Shown here in pieces: positions 23,191 to 33,284 of a stretch of DNA of 64,000 nt. The notes below the pieces were generated by a model. That model saw only the letters and a program-made list of their open reading frames with translations. It was not told the origin of the DNA and did not search any database. Source of the DNA: Chaetoderma sp. LZ-2023a (Eukaryota; Mollusca; Caudofoveata; Chaetodermatida; Chaetodermatidae); the NCBI GenBank assembly GCA_034401795.1, contig JAVVLW010001513.1, positions 1 to 64,000 of the forward strand. The letters run 5' to 3'. Position numbers and translations under genes: made by a program. The stretch's first letter is position 1. Each line of letters begins with the position of its first letter.

Positions 23191-23589
23191 AATCGCCCAG
23201 GAATGTGAGCTGCTTTTCAAAACAACCGAGTAATTCCTGCACAATTGAATAAAGTGCCACACTTTGATACACAGTGTGGGTGACTTGGTCCCGCCCTGCC
23301 GATTTATGTATGATACTACCGTCGAATTGTCCGACCATATCAATATCGTCTTGCCCTTGATCATTGGAAGAAAGAAATTCTTCCATTGCCAGTTCCACTG
23401 CCATCATTTCCAACAGATTGATATGCAGCTGGCTCTGCTGGAGAGTCCATGTGCCCGAGACCTGGTGTTCTCCCAGGCAGGCCCCAGGCCCCACCCCCCA
23501 CCCCCCCAGCCCTCCAGCGATGCATCCGTGTACACGGACAGCTGGGGGTGGGGTAGGTGCAGCGAAACCCCTACTAGGAGATTCTGACG
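23191..23589 (-). pseudogene. DIRS-2 RNase H domain
   Basis: Contains YTDAS (first acidic residue), QLHINLLEMMAVELAMEEF (catalytic Glu) and SDNSTVVSYINRQGGTKSP (catalytic Asp). The frame shifts inside the GC-rich stretch 23.48-23.53 kb (a C-run on the plus strand) and again near 23.37 kb. Confidence 0.8.
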
Positions 23590-24010
23590 CTATTTCCACC
23601 ATACAAGATGCAACATTATTGGCATTAGAGCAGCGTACGGGATCACCTGCTCCATGGAAACTATTATGTACAGCATCTGAAGAAACCGCCTCGCCTGAAT
23701 GTGGTTTCCCAATCGAAAACTCTTGAGGGAGGCTAAGAGAGACACCACTCTGGGCTCTGACGGGTAAACCCTGCCCTCCTCGAGATCGAATCGCATCCCT
23801 AAATAAACGAAATGTTGAGTGGGTGTCAACTCGGATTTCTCCTTGTTGACTATCCAGCCTAGACCTGAAAGTAACTTCAGAGTCAGAGCAGTATCCACCT
23901 CTAACCTGGCTGATGTGTCTGCTTTGATCAGCCAATCGTCTATGTAGGTGTGTAGCGCCACGTTCTCTTTTCTGAGATACGCTGTCACCGCAAGGACCAC
24001 TCTCGTGCAA
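23590..24010 (-). pseudogene. DIRS-2 reverse transcriptase, 5' part deleted
   Basis: Only the second half of RT remains: VVLAVTAYLRKENVALHTYI, the YIDD catalytic pair, GWIVNKEKSELTPTQHFVYL and GMRFDLEEGRVYPSEPRVVS. The blocks with the first catalytic Asp and VLPFGLS, present in DIRS-1, are missing. The junction with gag lies at about 24003-24020. Confidence 0.85.
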
Positions 24011-25085
24011 ACCCTTGGAGCGGTCCAGGTAGATACGAAGGGAGCTCTCGTACCCTCAGGTACAATCCCTTCTTTCCGCCCTTTGAGGACTTACCCTTCC
24101 CCTTGCCCTTCCCGCATCTCGGGCGATCAGGAACAACATTGGGGCGGGTAGGAGCCTCCACAACCTTCTTGGCTTTCTTCGCCGGAGGCGCCTGAGAAAA
24201 GCCAGATGAAGCAGAAGCCGCACCAGGCTTAGCTTTCGTCTTGCCTTTATGCTTCTTCTGCTTCTTAGAAGGTTGCATGGTCAGCGGCTTCGTTACAGCC
24301 CCTAATGCATGCGCTTGCCGCACAAGCTCTAGCTGTAGGTTCACCGCCAACCGATTCTGCGCAATGCTAGCCGTGTCTTCTAAGATGGCCCGCACCTGGC
24401 TACCGAAGATGCTAGGGCCTGTCAGGGGTGTCCCAAGAAGACGCTCCCTGACGGCCGTAGCCGGACGCATATGGTCAAGAACCATCTGCCTCCTAGACTT
24501 AGTAACACGCGCCTTCACCTTTGCCAATGCGTCCATAGACAGCACCAGGCCGTCATTGACGCACGAAAGCGCCACAGGTGGCACAGGGTGGCCTGCTCCC
24601 GCTTCAGCCCACACCGACTGAAGAAGGCGATAAAAATGGTTGACAGCACTCATAGCTGCCCTCACACCCTCATCACAAAGGGACAGGACTTCATCATGGC
24701 CACCCGCTCCAGCACTCTGGACACCCAGAAGCCATCGGTCATCCTCGGTGACCAACGGTACAACACCATACCTGTCGTATTCTCCCCGTGGAATACGACA
24801 CCTCGCCCGCACCTCCCTGAAGGCCGCAGGGAGCTGGCCCTTGGTCATGAGTTGTTTGCTATAAATAGCCTCTAGCAACTCAATAAACCGTGGCTCCAGT
24901 CCAATGGACAGGATCCGGGCTGCGGGCAAGATCCCTGTCTTGATCGATGCCACCGATGGACGGGGCGCATCCTCCTCGGCCGTGGTCGAAACCACAGACG
25001 GGTCTACCCTGGCTAGCCAAGCCAGAGCCTCAGACCAGTCTATTTCCGAGGAGGACACACCCGTGAACACGTCACCTGTTGACAT
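23985..25085 (-). CDS. DIRS-2 gag-like protein, C-terminus fused by deletion
   Basis: Open frame of about 366 codons from the ATG at 25085. An acidic N-terminal part (SEIDWSEALAWLARVDPS) is followed by a probably helical middle (RFIELLEAIYSKQLMTKG, MSAVNHFYRLLQSVWAEA, SIFGSQVRAILEDTASIAQN). The C-terminus is strongly basic: KKQKKHKGKTKAKPG, PPAKKAKK and GKGKGKGKSSKGGKKG, suited to nucleic acid binding or nuclear import. There is no zinc knuckle. Its position upstream of RT is that of DIRS ORF1. The last residues (LQGFAREWSLR) read across the deletion into RT sequence in the wrong frame, so the natural C-terminus is lost. The calling rests on position and composition, not on a recognised domain. 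Confidence 0.7.
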   Translation of the reverse strand: MSTGDVFTGVSSSEIDWSEALAWLARVDPSVVSTTAEEDAPRPSVASIKTGILPAARILSIGLEPRFIELLEAIYSKQLMTKGQLPAAFREVRARCRIPRGEYDRYGVVPLVTEDDRWLLGVQSAGAGGHDEVLSLCDEGVRAAMSAVNHFYRLLQSVWAEAGAGHPVPPVALSCVNDGLVLSMDALAKVKARVTKSRRQMVLDHMRPATAVRERLLGTPLTGPSIFGSQVRAILEDTASIAQNRLAVNLQLELVRQAHALGAVTKPLTMQPSKKQKKHKGKTKAKPGAASASSGFSQAPPAKKAKKVVEAPTRPNVVPDRPRCGKGKGKGKSSKGGKKGLYLRVRELPSYLPGPLQGFAREWSLR

Positions 25086-25099
25086 GTTCACGACCTACC

Positions 25100-25230
25100 A
25101 GCCACGGCCTCCCGGCTAGGAGCCGTGGCTGACACGCCAGGAACTCCGGTACCATACGGTTCCGCCGCCACCCCATGGAACACACACAGTCCATGGAGTA
25201 GGCCCGCACGGAAAACCGTGCGGACCCGTA
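25100..25230. repeat. Cluster of short GC-rich hairpins in the DIRS-2 leader
   Basis: AGCCACGGC/GCCGTGGCT (25100-25130), CCATGGA/TCCATGG (about 25172-25194) and CCGCACGG/CCGTGCGG (25204-25223) are perfect stems with short loops just upstream of the gag ATG. Role unknown. Confidence 0.75.
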
Positions 25231-26548
25231 GCAGTCACGGAACCCTCGGTGACCAGTCCAGAACCCCGTCCAAGGACAGGGTCCGAACCAAGCATGGGGA
25301 GAGAGTTCCCTACAACTTTCGGCAGCAGGGACGACACCAGCGTGGGCAGAACGCTAGCCGGACCAAACCACGTCGGCGGTGCCATCTCCGCCACCTCCAG
25401 CTGTAGACGTGGAGTGCCCCCAAGAGCCAAACGGATGCTCCACGATTTGATTTCGGTCCGCCTGACCCTGCGTCAGACCCAGCCACGTCCTTCTGGGCAA
25501 GGAACTTCATCATCATATCAACGGACCACACTGCACATATATTACACCTATTATCCAGGTTATATAACGTACACTGAAATCAGACATGGTCCTTAAACAG
25601 GACCCGGACGAACTTGTGGCACTCGTAAATAAGCACAAACCTACAATAAGCAAGCGGAACGAGACAAAGATGGAAGGCAGACAATTAATTTTCAAATATA
25701 TTGACCATAAATTAACTGTAACCCTCCCGCACCCCACCCCGCAACGTTACAGCAACGATCGCATTGATTATGATGACAAGAACGAAGCGGGCAATAATAC
25801 ACCCATAAACTGATCCTCAAGGATGTATCACGGAACCAGGAATCATATCGCATAGCATTCGGGGTATATTTACCAATAAATATAAATTATACTCCTAACG
25901 AAAGCCAAAACGATATGTGAAGAAACAACAAAATGTAAACAAACTGCTGTAGCACACGGTAAAACCGCAGACCACACATCTTAATCAAGAATTTTGAAAC
26001 CACCGATCATTGCAAACAGATCGTGATAACACGCAAAACTTGAAAATTCCAAAGTTTTCTGGTACCATTTTAGTACGCAGCACCAAGAATCAGATGCGCG
26101 AATTAATGAAAAAATTTTCTTCACATAAATATCCGAAACACCCGGGTGTGACGTCACCCGCTCGGATCTTACAGAGAACGACGTCAGCCGATATTCGTGT
26201 TCAAAATACCGTAGCAAACACCTATTTTCATATCTGCCGATCGCCTGTTGGGGTTTAAAGAAGGCGATCATCCGGCATATTTCGTTGATAACACACGTCC
26301 CAGATTCTTTGGGGTTAGAAATTGGAACATGCGACACAAACAAAATTTTAGAGACCTAAGTCTTTTAACTATGGAATAATAAGGAATAATACAACCTGGT
26401 TATCATCGGCGGCATCCATATTAATCCAAGAAATCCTTTGAGAACGCACAAGCTATCACAATTAATTACAGACAAAAAAAAGACTTAGGCTATAAGAGCT
26501 TTCCAACTGCAAAAAGCATGTATCTCTTGTTGCTATACATACAAGAAT
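25231..26548. other. DIRS-2 leader, no gene recognised
   Basis: GC-rich to 25.5 kb, then average. Short frames on both strands have no recognisable content. The promoter of DIRS-2 is expected near the right terminal repeat but no motif is assignable. Confidence 0.45.
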
Positions 26549-26700
26549 GAGCTTCATGGTAGACGGGTACTCGGCAGTTGGGAGCCGAGTACCCGGTTCC
26601 AAGGAGTCGGTAAAGCTTTCTAAGTCTATAGTCCTAGAGCCAGCTGTCAGGGCCAGCTGTATATCAGAAGTAATAGAATGGTGAGTATTGATCGAAGGAC
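26549..26700. repeat. DIRS-2 right inverted terminal repeat
   Basis: Complement of the left terminal repeat, closing GTGAGTATTGATCGAAGGA. The same closing sequence appears as complement in the internal region at about 21172-21190, which fixes the element's right edge at ~26699. Confidence 0.9.
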
Positions 26701-27308
26701 AAGGGTTATATGACCCAATATATTATTACTGGAAAGTTCCGACAGTAATACCACCAGATATTTAAGGGGTTCATTGCTTTGGAGCGACCGAGAAACCAGG
26801 ACTATATGTCAGTAACTCTTATTTCCAGTAAATCGCATTTGCAGTTGATTGTCAGTTTAAAGCGTACAAGTTAAGAAGGGTTAAGCTATCTATTAAATGC
26901 CTTAGAGCTGGTGACTTTTATTGTGGCGGACTTGCGGGTTATTGTTTTATTAGAAATGTACACTGCTTGTACAAGTACAAATATTTGGTGACAGGTACAA
27001 AGAAAATCTACAATTTTATAAACATTTCAACCCCTGCAATGGCGCCCTTGTGCATAACTTTAGCTATAGCTTACCTGACAATTTTAACGCATGAAGGATG
27101 CCATGGGCATATTTTCTTGCATCGCGTGTGTATCGATACGACAGGTCATGATACAATATGCATATTGTGAGCATGCAGATCGCAATTCACCGATATATCA
27201 GTGAATTGTTACAGCCCTAAAGTATATATGCAGTAAGTGGCTGGGGCGAATATTGATCCAAAAGCGCTCAAAAAGTACTCTACTTCTAGATGAGATAATG
27301 TAGCATGA

Positions 27309-27547
27309 TTAACCCTTTAACACTCATATCAGCCAAAATCGGCTTTTGCAGAGTGATCTGGAGATATGTCCATTTGCAGACCAAGAGAAAACTATTTTTG
27401 AAAATTTACCACTGCAATGACTGGCTCGATAACCGAGCCAAGTCATTACAGTGGTAAATTTTCAAAAACAGTCTCTTAGTCTGCAAATGGACATTTTCTA
27501 TGAGAAAATCGAAATTTCATTGAAAAATTTTAGGGTTAAAGGGTTAA
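27309..27547. repeat. PAL-A hairpin MITE, full-length
   Basis: A good reference copy: TTAACCCTTTAACACTCATA at one end, GGTTAAAGGGTTAA at the other, with GGCTCGATAACCGAGCC at the tip. Confidence 0.93.
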
Positions 27548-27924
27548 TACTGATGTATATCTACCTGGCCATCTTGACTATTTGAACTATTTGCATTTAA
27601 ATAGACATGATCCTTCACATTTAGATATAAAACATTAAATACAAAATTAGAATTCAGTGCATACTTGACTGGATGTAGTGAAAAATCAAAGATGGACACT
27701 GGCAATACAATCAAAGGCCTGTACGTAACGGTAGGTTCCACCATGCCAATTCTGTTAAGACCCGTCTTAAATCACTATAAATCCTGAAAACATTCAGAAA
27801 GCTCAAGATGGCTGCCTGAAAAAATTGGCCGATTAGCATGTTTGAAAGACTACAAGTTGGTACTTAGTACTGTAGGATAGTTCCAGTTAAGTTTGATTAA
27901 AATCCTCTAAAAGGTTAATTAGAA
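27548..27924 (+). repeat. Fragment of the 'ATTTGCATTTAAATAGACAT' repeat
   Basis: Shares CTATTTGCATTTAAATAGAC with 14661, 41380 and 56710 blocks, then diverged sequence with AAGATGGC motifs. Confidence 0.6.
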
Positions 27925-29988
27925 ACAAGAGGCCCAAAGGGCCTGTATCGCTCACCTGGACAATAGGCATTTCAACCAGAATGCTCTTTATCAACAAGAT
28001 GGCCAGCAAAACCATTTACCTGACAGTTTCGAAAATTGCAAATTTGAGATCAGAATACGCAAAAACACATAAAAACAATTTCGGCCTCAAAATCCATCAA
28101 ATAAAAAAATCCAATATGGCCACCAAACATGCTATATTTTGATTGGCCCATGGCGGCCATGTTTTCTGCCGGATCAAGTTCTCTTGAACAAACTTTAATG
28201 GCCCTTAGGCCCTAATCATATCTGCCAAATTTTGGCCCGATCACTTCAGCGCTTCTGGAGAATAAGTAATTTTCACTACAACTAGGTCAACCAAGATGGA
28301 CACCGAACCATTTGACCAATCAAGTTCCCTTGCCATAAATCATATTTCATGAGGTTTGCATCAATCCCCCAAGCAGTTTCGAAGAAGATTTTTAAAGACG
28401 TTTCCTAAAATCGGCCTAAATCTAAGATGGCCGCCGGACAAATCGGCCGATCGGGTTCATTTGAACAAACTTAGATCTCTATGCGCTATGAATGCTTCCT
28501 CCCAAATATAATTGAAATCGGCTCAGTGGTTCTTGAGAAGAAGTCGTTTAAAGAATTCCCCATTGCTTTACTATGGGCCCATTGCTTTACTATGGGAGCC
28601 TTAGGCGGGAAAACAAACCAAGATGGCAGCCAAAGCGTTTATCCGACAGTCTCGAAAGTGGCATATTTGAACTCGTCACACTGATAAGCATATATAAAGC
28701 AATCTTCGCCATCAAAATATATCAAATGTAAAAAAGCCAATATGACCTAGAAACTCTGAATTTTGATTGGTTGATGGCGGCCATGTTTTTTAACGGACAA
28801 ACTTCCCTTGAACAAACTTGAAAGGTGCTTGGTCCCTCAGCATATTTACAAAATTCTAGCTCTATCCCTTCAGCGGTTCCGGAGAAGTCGTTTTCGCGAA
28901 AACTAGGTCATCCAAGATGGCCACCAAGCAAATCGGCCAATCAGGTTGCCTTGAACAAACTTGGGTCTACCGCTGCCACAGATGATGTGTTATGAGGTTT
29001 GAATCAATTCCTCCAGCGGTTTCGGAGAAGATTTTTTAGTGTTTCTAAAAATCATCCATTTTGGCCGACAGCCATCTTGGATTTTGACCAAACCGCTTTA
29101 TTTGAACAAACTTAGATCTCTATGCCCTATGACTGCTTCCTCCAAAATATAATTGGAATTGGCCCAGTGGTTCTTGAGAAGTCGTTTAAAGAATTCCCCA
29201 TTGCTTTACTATGGGAGCCTATGGCGTGAAAACAAACCAAGATGGCAGCCAAACTGCCAAAAATATAATTGGAATTGGCCCAGTGGTTCTTGAGAAGTCG
29301 TTTAAAGAATTCCCCATTGCTTTACTATGGGAGCCTATGGCGGGAAAACAAACCAAGATGGTAGCCAAACTGTTTACCCGATAGTCTCGAAAGTGGCATA
29401 TTTGAACTCACCACACTGATAAGCATATATAAAGCAATTTTCGCCATCAAAATACATCAAATACAAAAAAGCCAATATGATCAACAAACGCTAAATTTTG
29501 ATTGGTTGATGGCGGCCATGTTTTTTAACGTACGAACTTCCCTTGAACAAACTTGAATGGACCTTGGTCCCTAAGCATATTTACCTTTATTTCAGACCTA
29601 TCCCTTCAGCGGTTCGGGAGGTCATTTTCATGAAAACTAGGTCATCCAAGATGGCCGCCAGGCAAATGGGTCAATCAGGTTGCCTTGAACAAACTTGGAT
29701 CTACCTTTGCAATAGATGATGTGTTATGAGTTTTGAATCAATTCCTCCAGCGGTTCCGGAGAAGATTTTTTAGTGTTTCTAAAAATCGGCTATTTTGGCC
29801 GGCGGCCATCTTGGAGTTTGGCCAATCGGCTTCATTTCAACAAACTTGAATCTCTATGCCCTAGGGATGCTTCCTGCCAAATATAATTGAAATCGGCCCA
29901 GCGGTTCTTGAGAAGTCGTTTTAAAGGAAAAGTTGACGGATGGTCGCCACGACATAAGCTCACTTGGCCTTTCAGGCCAGGAAAGCTA
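27925..29988 (+). mobile_element. ~2.06-kb non-autonomous element with palindromic ends
   Basis: Begins GAGGCCCAAAGGGCCTGTAT and CGCTCACCTGGAC; ends AAGCTCACTTGGCCTTTCAG and GCCAGGAAAGCTAA. Both ends hold a short GGCC-centred palindrome. The interior has two diverged ~730-bp repeats (28640 and 29370 onwards) and a near-identical ~116-bp tandem duplication at 29142-29373. No frame codes for a recognisable protein. Palindromes at both ends with a CTAA-like finish resemble Helitron/Helentron-derived elements, but this is only a suggestion. Confidence 0.7.
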
Positions 29989-30221
29989 ATAATGTTTTCA
30001 AGCAAAAGTTGACAATGACATAGGCGGCAGACAGCTGAGACAGGTGGTGCTTGTCAGGCCTACATGATTATCATTTCTTCATAATTGCGATCATTTTGAA
30101 CAAATATTTACTGCAATTATTTGACTACGGATGGAAATGAGAATTTGAAAACAGTACTGGAAAAAACAGTTACTGCAATAACATCCAGTAACACCATTCT
30201 CAAAACCACGCTATTCAAATT

Positions 30222-30412
30222 TGTAACCATCAAGCCCGCCAAAACTCACTTCTGTCGCAGTATTGGGAATGTTAAATTTTTTCAGGACACTAAGAGGCTA
30301 CTTTTGAAAATTTATCACTGGAATTACTGGCTCGAATTAAGCGAGCCAGTCATTCCAGTGGTAAATTTTCAAAAACACTTCATTTGGCCTGAAGATGGAA
30401 TTTTCTTGACCA
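30222..30412. repeat. PAL-A copy, diverged arms
   Basis: Core ACTGGAATTACTGGCTCGAA and TTAAGCGAGCCAGTCATTCC with a changed loop. Confidence 0.8.
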
Positions 30413-30603
30413 ATCAACCCTTGTAAGTCCATTTACTTAGCAAGAGAAAATAATTTTTGAAATCACTAGAATGACTGGCTCGGTTAATTCAAGCCAGTCA
30501 TTCCAGTGATAAAATTTCAAAGTCTTCTATTGGCATGCAAATAGAAATTTCTCAAGAGTATATCACTGCAGAAACCGTTTTTTGGTCGACCTGGATTTTA
30601 AAG
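30411..30603. repeat. PAL-A copy following directly
   Basis: AGAATGACTGGCTCGGTTAA with its complement, outer arm GCAGAAACCGTTTTTTGGTC. It abuts the previous copy. Confidence 0.8.
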
Positions 30604-30724
30604 GTACAAGACTCAGAAATATGACATTTAACTAGCCACTCGGCCTAGGAGAATTAAATCAGCCACTATCCAGCTACTAAGTCGAGATGTACTCTATGTG
30701 GACGATGTTTCTTGAACAGTTGGT

Positions 30725-31060
30725 TATTTAAGGCCACCCATCATAGAGACATCATCGCGCGGCTACGCTTCACCCCGTTTCTAGCTAAACTCCTCCCACT
30801 TTTTTATGCCTGTTGAAATTGAGTTGGTACTTAGAAACCTGAATTTCCAGAATTGAAATTTCAAGGTAACCAGATAGGTAACCTGTTGAAAACTTTTTCT
30901 CTAAGTAATTTGATTGGGAGATGTTGCAGTCATAGGCAGTATCAGGTCTTAGTCACATTAGTTTTAAAATATTCAAAAGAATGCTTATTAAATTGTAAAT
31001 TCATCAAATACATACAATTTGCACACTTTTGTGATAGACATTTCGATTTTCATAACAGAG
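30725..31060 (+). repeat. Old PAL-D copy
   Basis: GGTAACCTGTTGAAAACTTT, GATTGGGAGATGTTGCAGTC, TTAGTTTTAAAATATTCAA and ACATACAATTTGCACAC keep the order of PAL-D with heavy divergence. Confidence 0.55.
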
Positions 31061-31081
31061 CCACGTTATTTTGATTGTGAC

Positions 31082-31185
31082 AGCTAACATGTGACGTATT
31101 TACTTATGACGAGACACTTGAGTGACCGATAAAAAGCTAACATGTGATGTATTTACTTATGACGAGACACTTGAGTGACCGATAA
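31082..31185. repeat. 53-bp tandem duplication
   Basis: AGCTAACATGTGACGTATTT ... GAGTGACCGATAA occurs twice with one substitution (GACG/GATG), about 150 bp downstream of the donor site of the large exon. Confidence 0.9.
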
Positions 31186-31325
31186 GATCTCTCTTTTAAC
31201 CAATATTTGACACCCAGTTTTTAGTGATTACTTGTTTGTGGTTCAGCGATGAGTGTCGTGCATGACAACAGATGCGATTGCATGTTTGCATAGATAATGC
31301 TAGCTTAGTGACGTAGGCTATGTAT

Positions 31326-31334
31326 ACTAACCTT
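31326..31334 (-). other. 5' splice site of the large exon
   Basis: Minus-strand AAG|GTTAGT at the boundary 31332/31331. The exon ends with two bases (AG) of a codon; the frame continues 44 codons beyond this point before a stop, but those codons look intronic. Confidence 0.75.
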
Positions 31335-33236
31335 TTAACTGGATCATCGACAGCGGCTACGTGTCCAGTCTGGTGAGTCTGTTTAGCCATTAATGACCCG
31401 TGCTTCTCCGGACACCGTTGCGTAGTGGTAACCTCTGATGAGATGGCCCTCATACGAGCGGATCTGGATGCGTAATCCGATAGCAAAGAAATAGCCACTG
31501 CTGGTGGTCTACCGACTGTTGATTTATGCACAGAATGCATACCTCTGCTCACATGTAAAATATTTTTAGAACTTTCCGTTTTATCAGAATCTGATCGAGA
31601 CACTTTCGGTTGTGGGTCCACATAAAATCCTATCAACGTTTTCGCTTCATCTTTCGATATAATAAGCGTACTTTTAGAGTTATACGCACGTCCATATTTC
31701 ACAAGAAAATATCGCTGCATTTCTGTACAATTTCTAACTGACATGCCCAAGAGCAATGCACGTTTCTTTAATATTCCTGTGTCCTTAGCTGGTAGGATTT
31801 GCTTATATATATCAATGAGGCGCACAAACGGACAACTGTCAATCATTACTGCAGGTAGGTCATTCCAATACATAGTCACAGTAACAATCCAAGGGGTAGT
31901 AATATTTGATCCAGGTGATGTTGGCAATGTTTGCACTGCAGGGTTTACTAATGAATTTGAAATATCTAGAATTTCAACAGGAACTGGCTTGGATAAATCT
32001 ACTTCAGGCAAGTCAAGTTCTATGACATTCGTGCTATTATTTTTCAAATCGTCTGACGGTGCTGAATCAGGTGAGCCAGCAGATGAAACGGACTTAGATG
32101 GCTGATTTATGAGACCTGATAGAGGTGAATCAAGAGCGACGGTGGTAGCCGATTGTTCTTGTGACTTCTTCAGCAAACCATCAGTGATCTGTGCTACCTT
32201 TCGTTCAGAAGAATTGCGAGGTGAATCGTTATTAGTGAGAAAACGCACTAAATCTATTGCTGTTTTGTGTTGTGTATTCCTTGTAGTACTGTTTGCAACA
32301 TCCGAGCTTGGGCTGGAACCAGTCGGCGACGTCGACTGAACCTCCTCTATAGCATTAAAGATCATATCCATCTGTTCAGTTGTAAGATTTAGACCAGTCA
32401 TATTGAAATCATCACCTACAGGATCGCTTTCGCCAGGGACTTTGTCTAAATTATTCTCCATATTCAGAATAGTATTTATCACTCTGTTGTCTTCATCCGT
32501 GATGGTAAGGCAGGATTTTCCTGATGTATGAGCAGAGCAGTTTGAGAGATTTGATCCGGCGCTTGTAAAGTTTGGTAGTTTTACATTTGGGTTTGCCTTT
32601 AATGCTGCGATATCACCATCTGACAAGTGTGGGATGTAAATATCTGAGTGAGACATAAGCAGATTAGGATTTGGTAGGAACAATGGTCCACCCGATGTGT
32701 CTCTGCGGCGACTCCGAGAAGTTTTATTAACATAGTACACAAAATCATCCTGAAAACTGCCAGTTATTCTGACCTTAGCTCTCTGCTCACCTTCTGTTAA
32801 CTCTTCGTCCAGTTCAGAATCAAGAGATTTTGGTCTTGTAGCAGTGCCAGATGCTGTTCGCAGTTTACGTTTTCCAAGCCTTGTTTGATCATTATCATCT
32901 GCTAAATTAAACATTGAAGCCGGGAGAACCATTTCTGGAAAAGGTGGCGGCGTATATGGTGATAACGGGTTAATTAAGTCTTCATTTGAACCATTAACGA
33001 TGCCTTTCTTTGGTCGTTTCCTTTGTTTTCCAATCCCGCGGCCACGTCCTGATGAACCAGAAACAGGGTTGTTAACTGTATATGCTCTTTTCCGTGGGAG
33101 ATTGTGAATCGTTTGAGATTGACCATATGGATATATATCTACCATCCTGAGCGGAGGAATCTGGGATTTGGCACAGTAGTCATGATCGTGTATAACGCTA
33201 CTAGCGTTCTCAGAAAGTGAACTACTCAATTGCTGC

Positions 33237-33284
<48 letters not shown>

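Larger units (their letters stand above)
20863..26700 (-). mobile_element. DIRS-2: DIRS-type retrotransposon with both termini
   Basis: About 5.8 kb. The left terminal repeat (20863 to about 21035) is matched inverted by 26549-26700. Next to the left repeat, 21108-21215 joins complements of both outer ends. Coding order on the minus strand from the right is gag-like, a remnant of RT, RNase H, then tyrosine recombinase, which is the DIRS order. No target-site duplication is expected or seen. An internal deletion and frameshifts make it defective. It is more GC-rich than the surrounding host DNA. Confidence 0.9.
19807..27219. mobile_element. hAT-type non-autonomous element with 8-bp TSD, split by DIRS-2
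   Basis: Left end TAGGGCTGTAACGATAC and right end GAATTGTTACAGCCCTA are inverted repeats. AAGTATAT flanks both sides exactly (19799-19806 and 27220-27227), the 8-bp duplication typical of hAT transposition. No hAT transposase frame is seen in the ~1.6 kb that remains after removing the nested DIRS-2 (20863-26700). The order of events is readable: the hAT element came first, DIRS-2 second. Confidence 0.85.

Noticed and set aside
24241..24875. Plus-strand frames of 126 and 134 codons
   Set aside because: Antisense shadows of the DIRS-2 gag-like frame.
31196..31331. Continuation of the 1511-codon frame past the donor site
   Set aside because: A good GTTAGT donor and the exact phase match with the exon at 2250 favour splicing; the tail has an intron-like composition. 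If unspliced, the protein would simply end 45 residues later.
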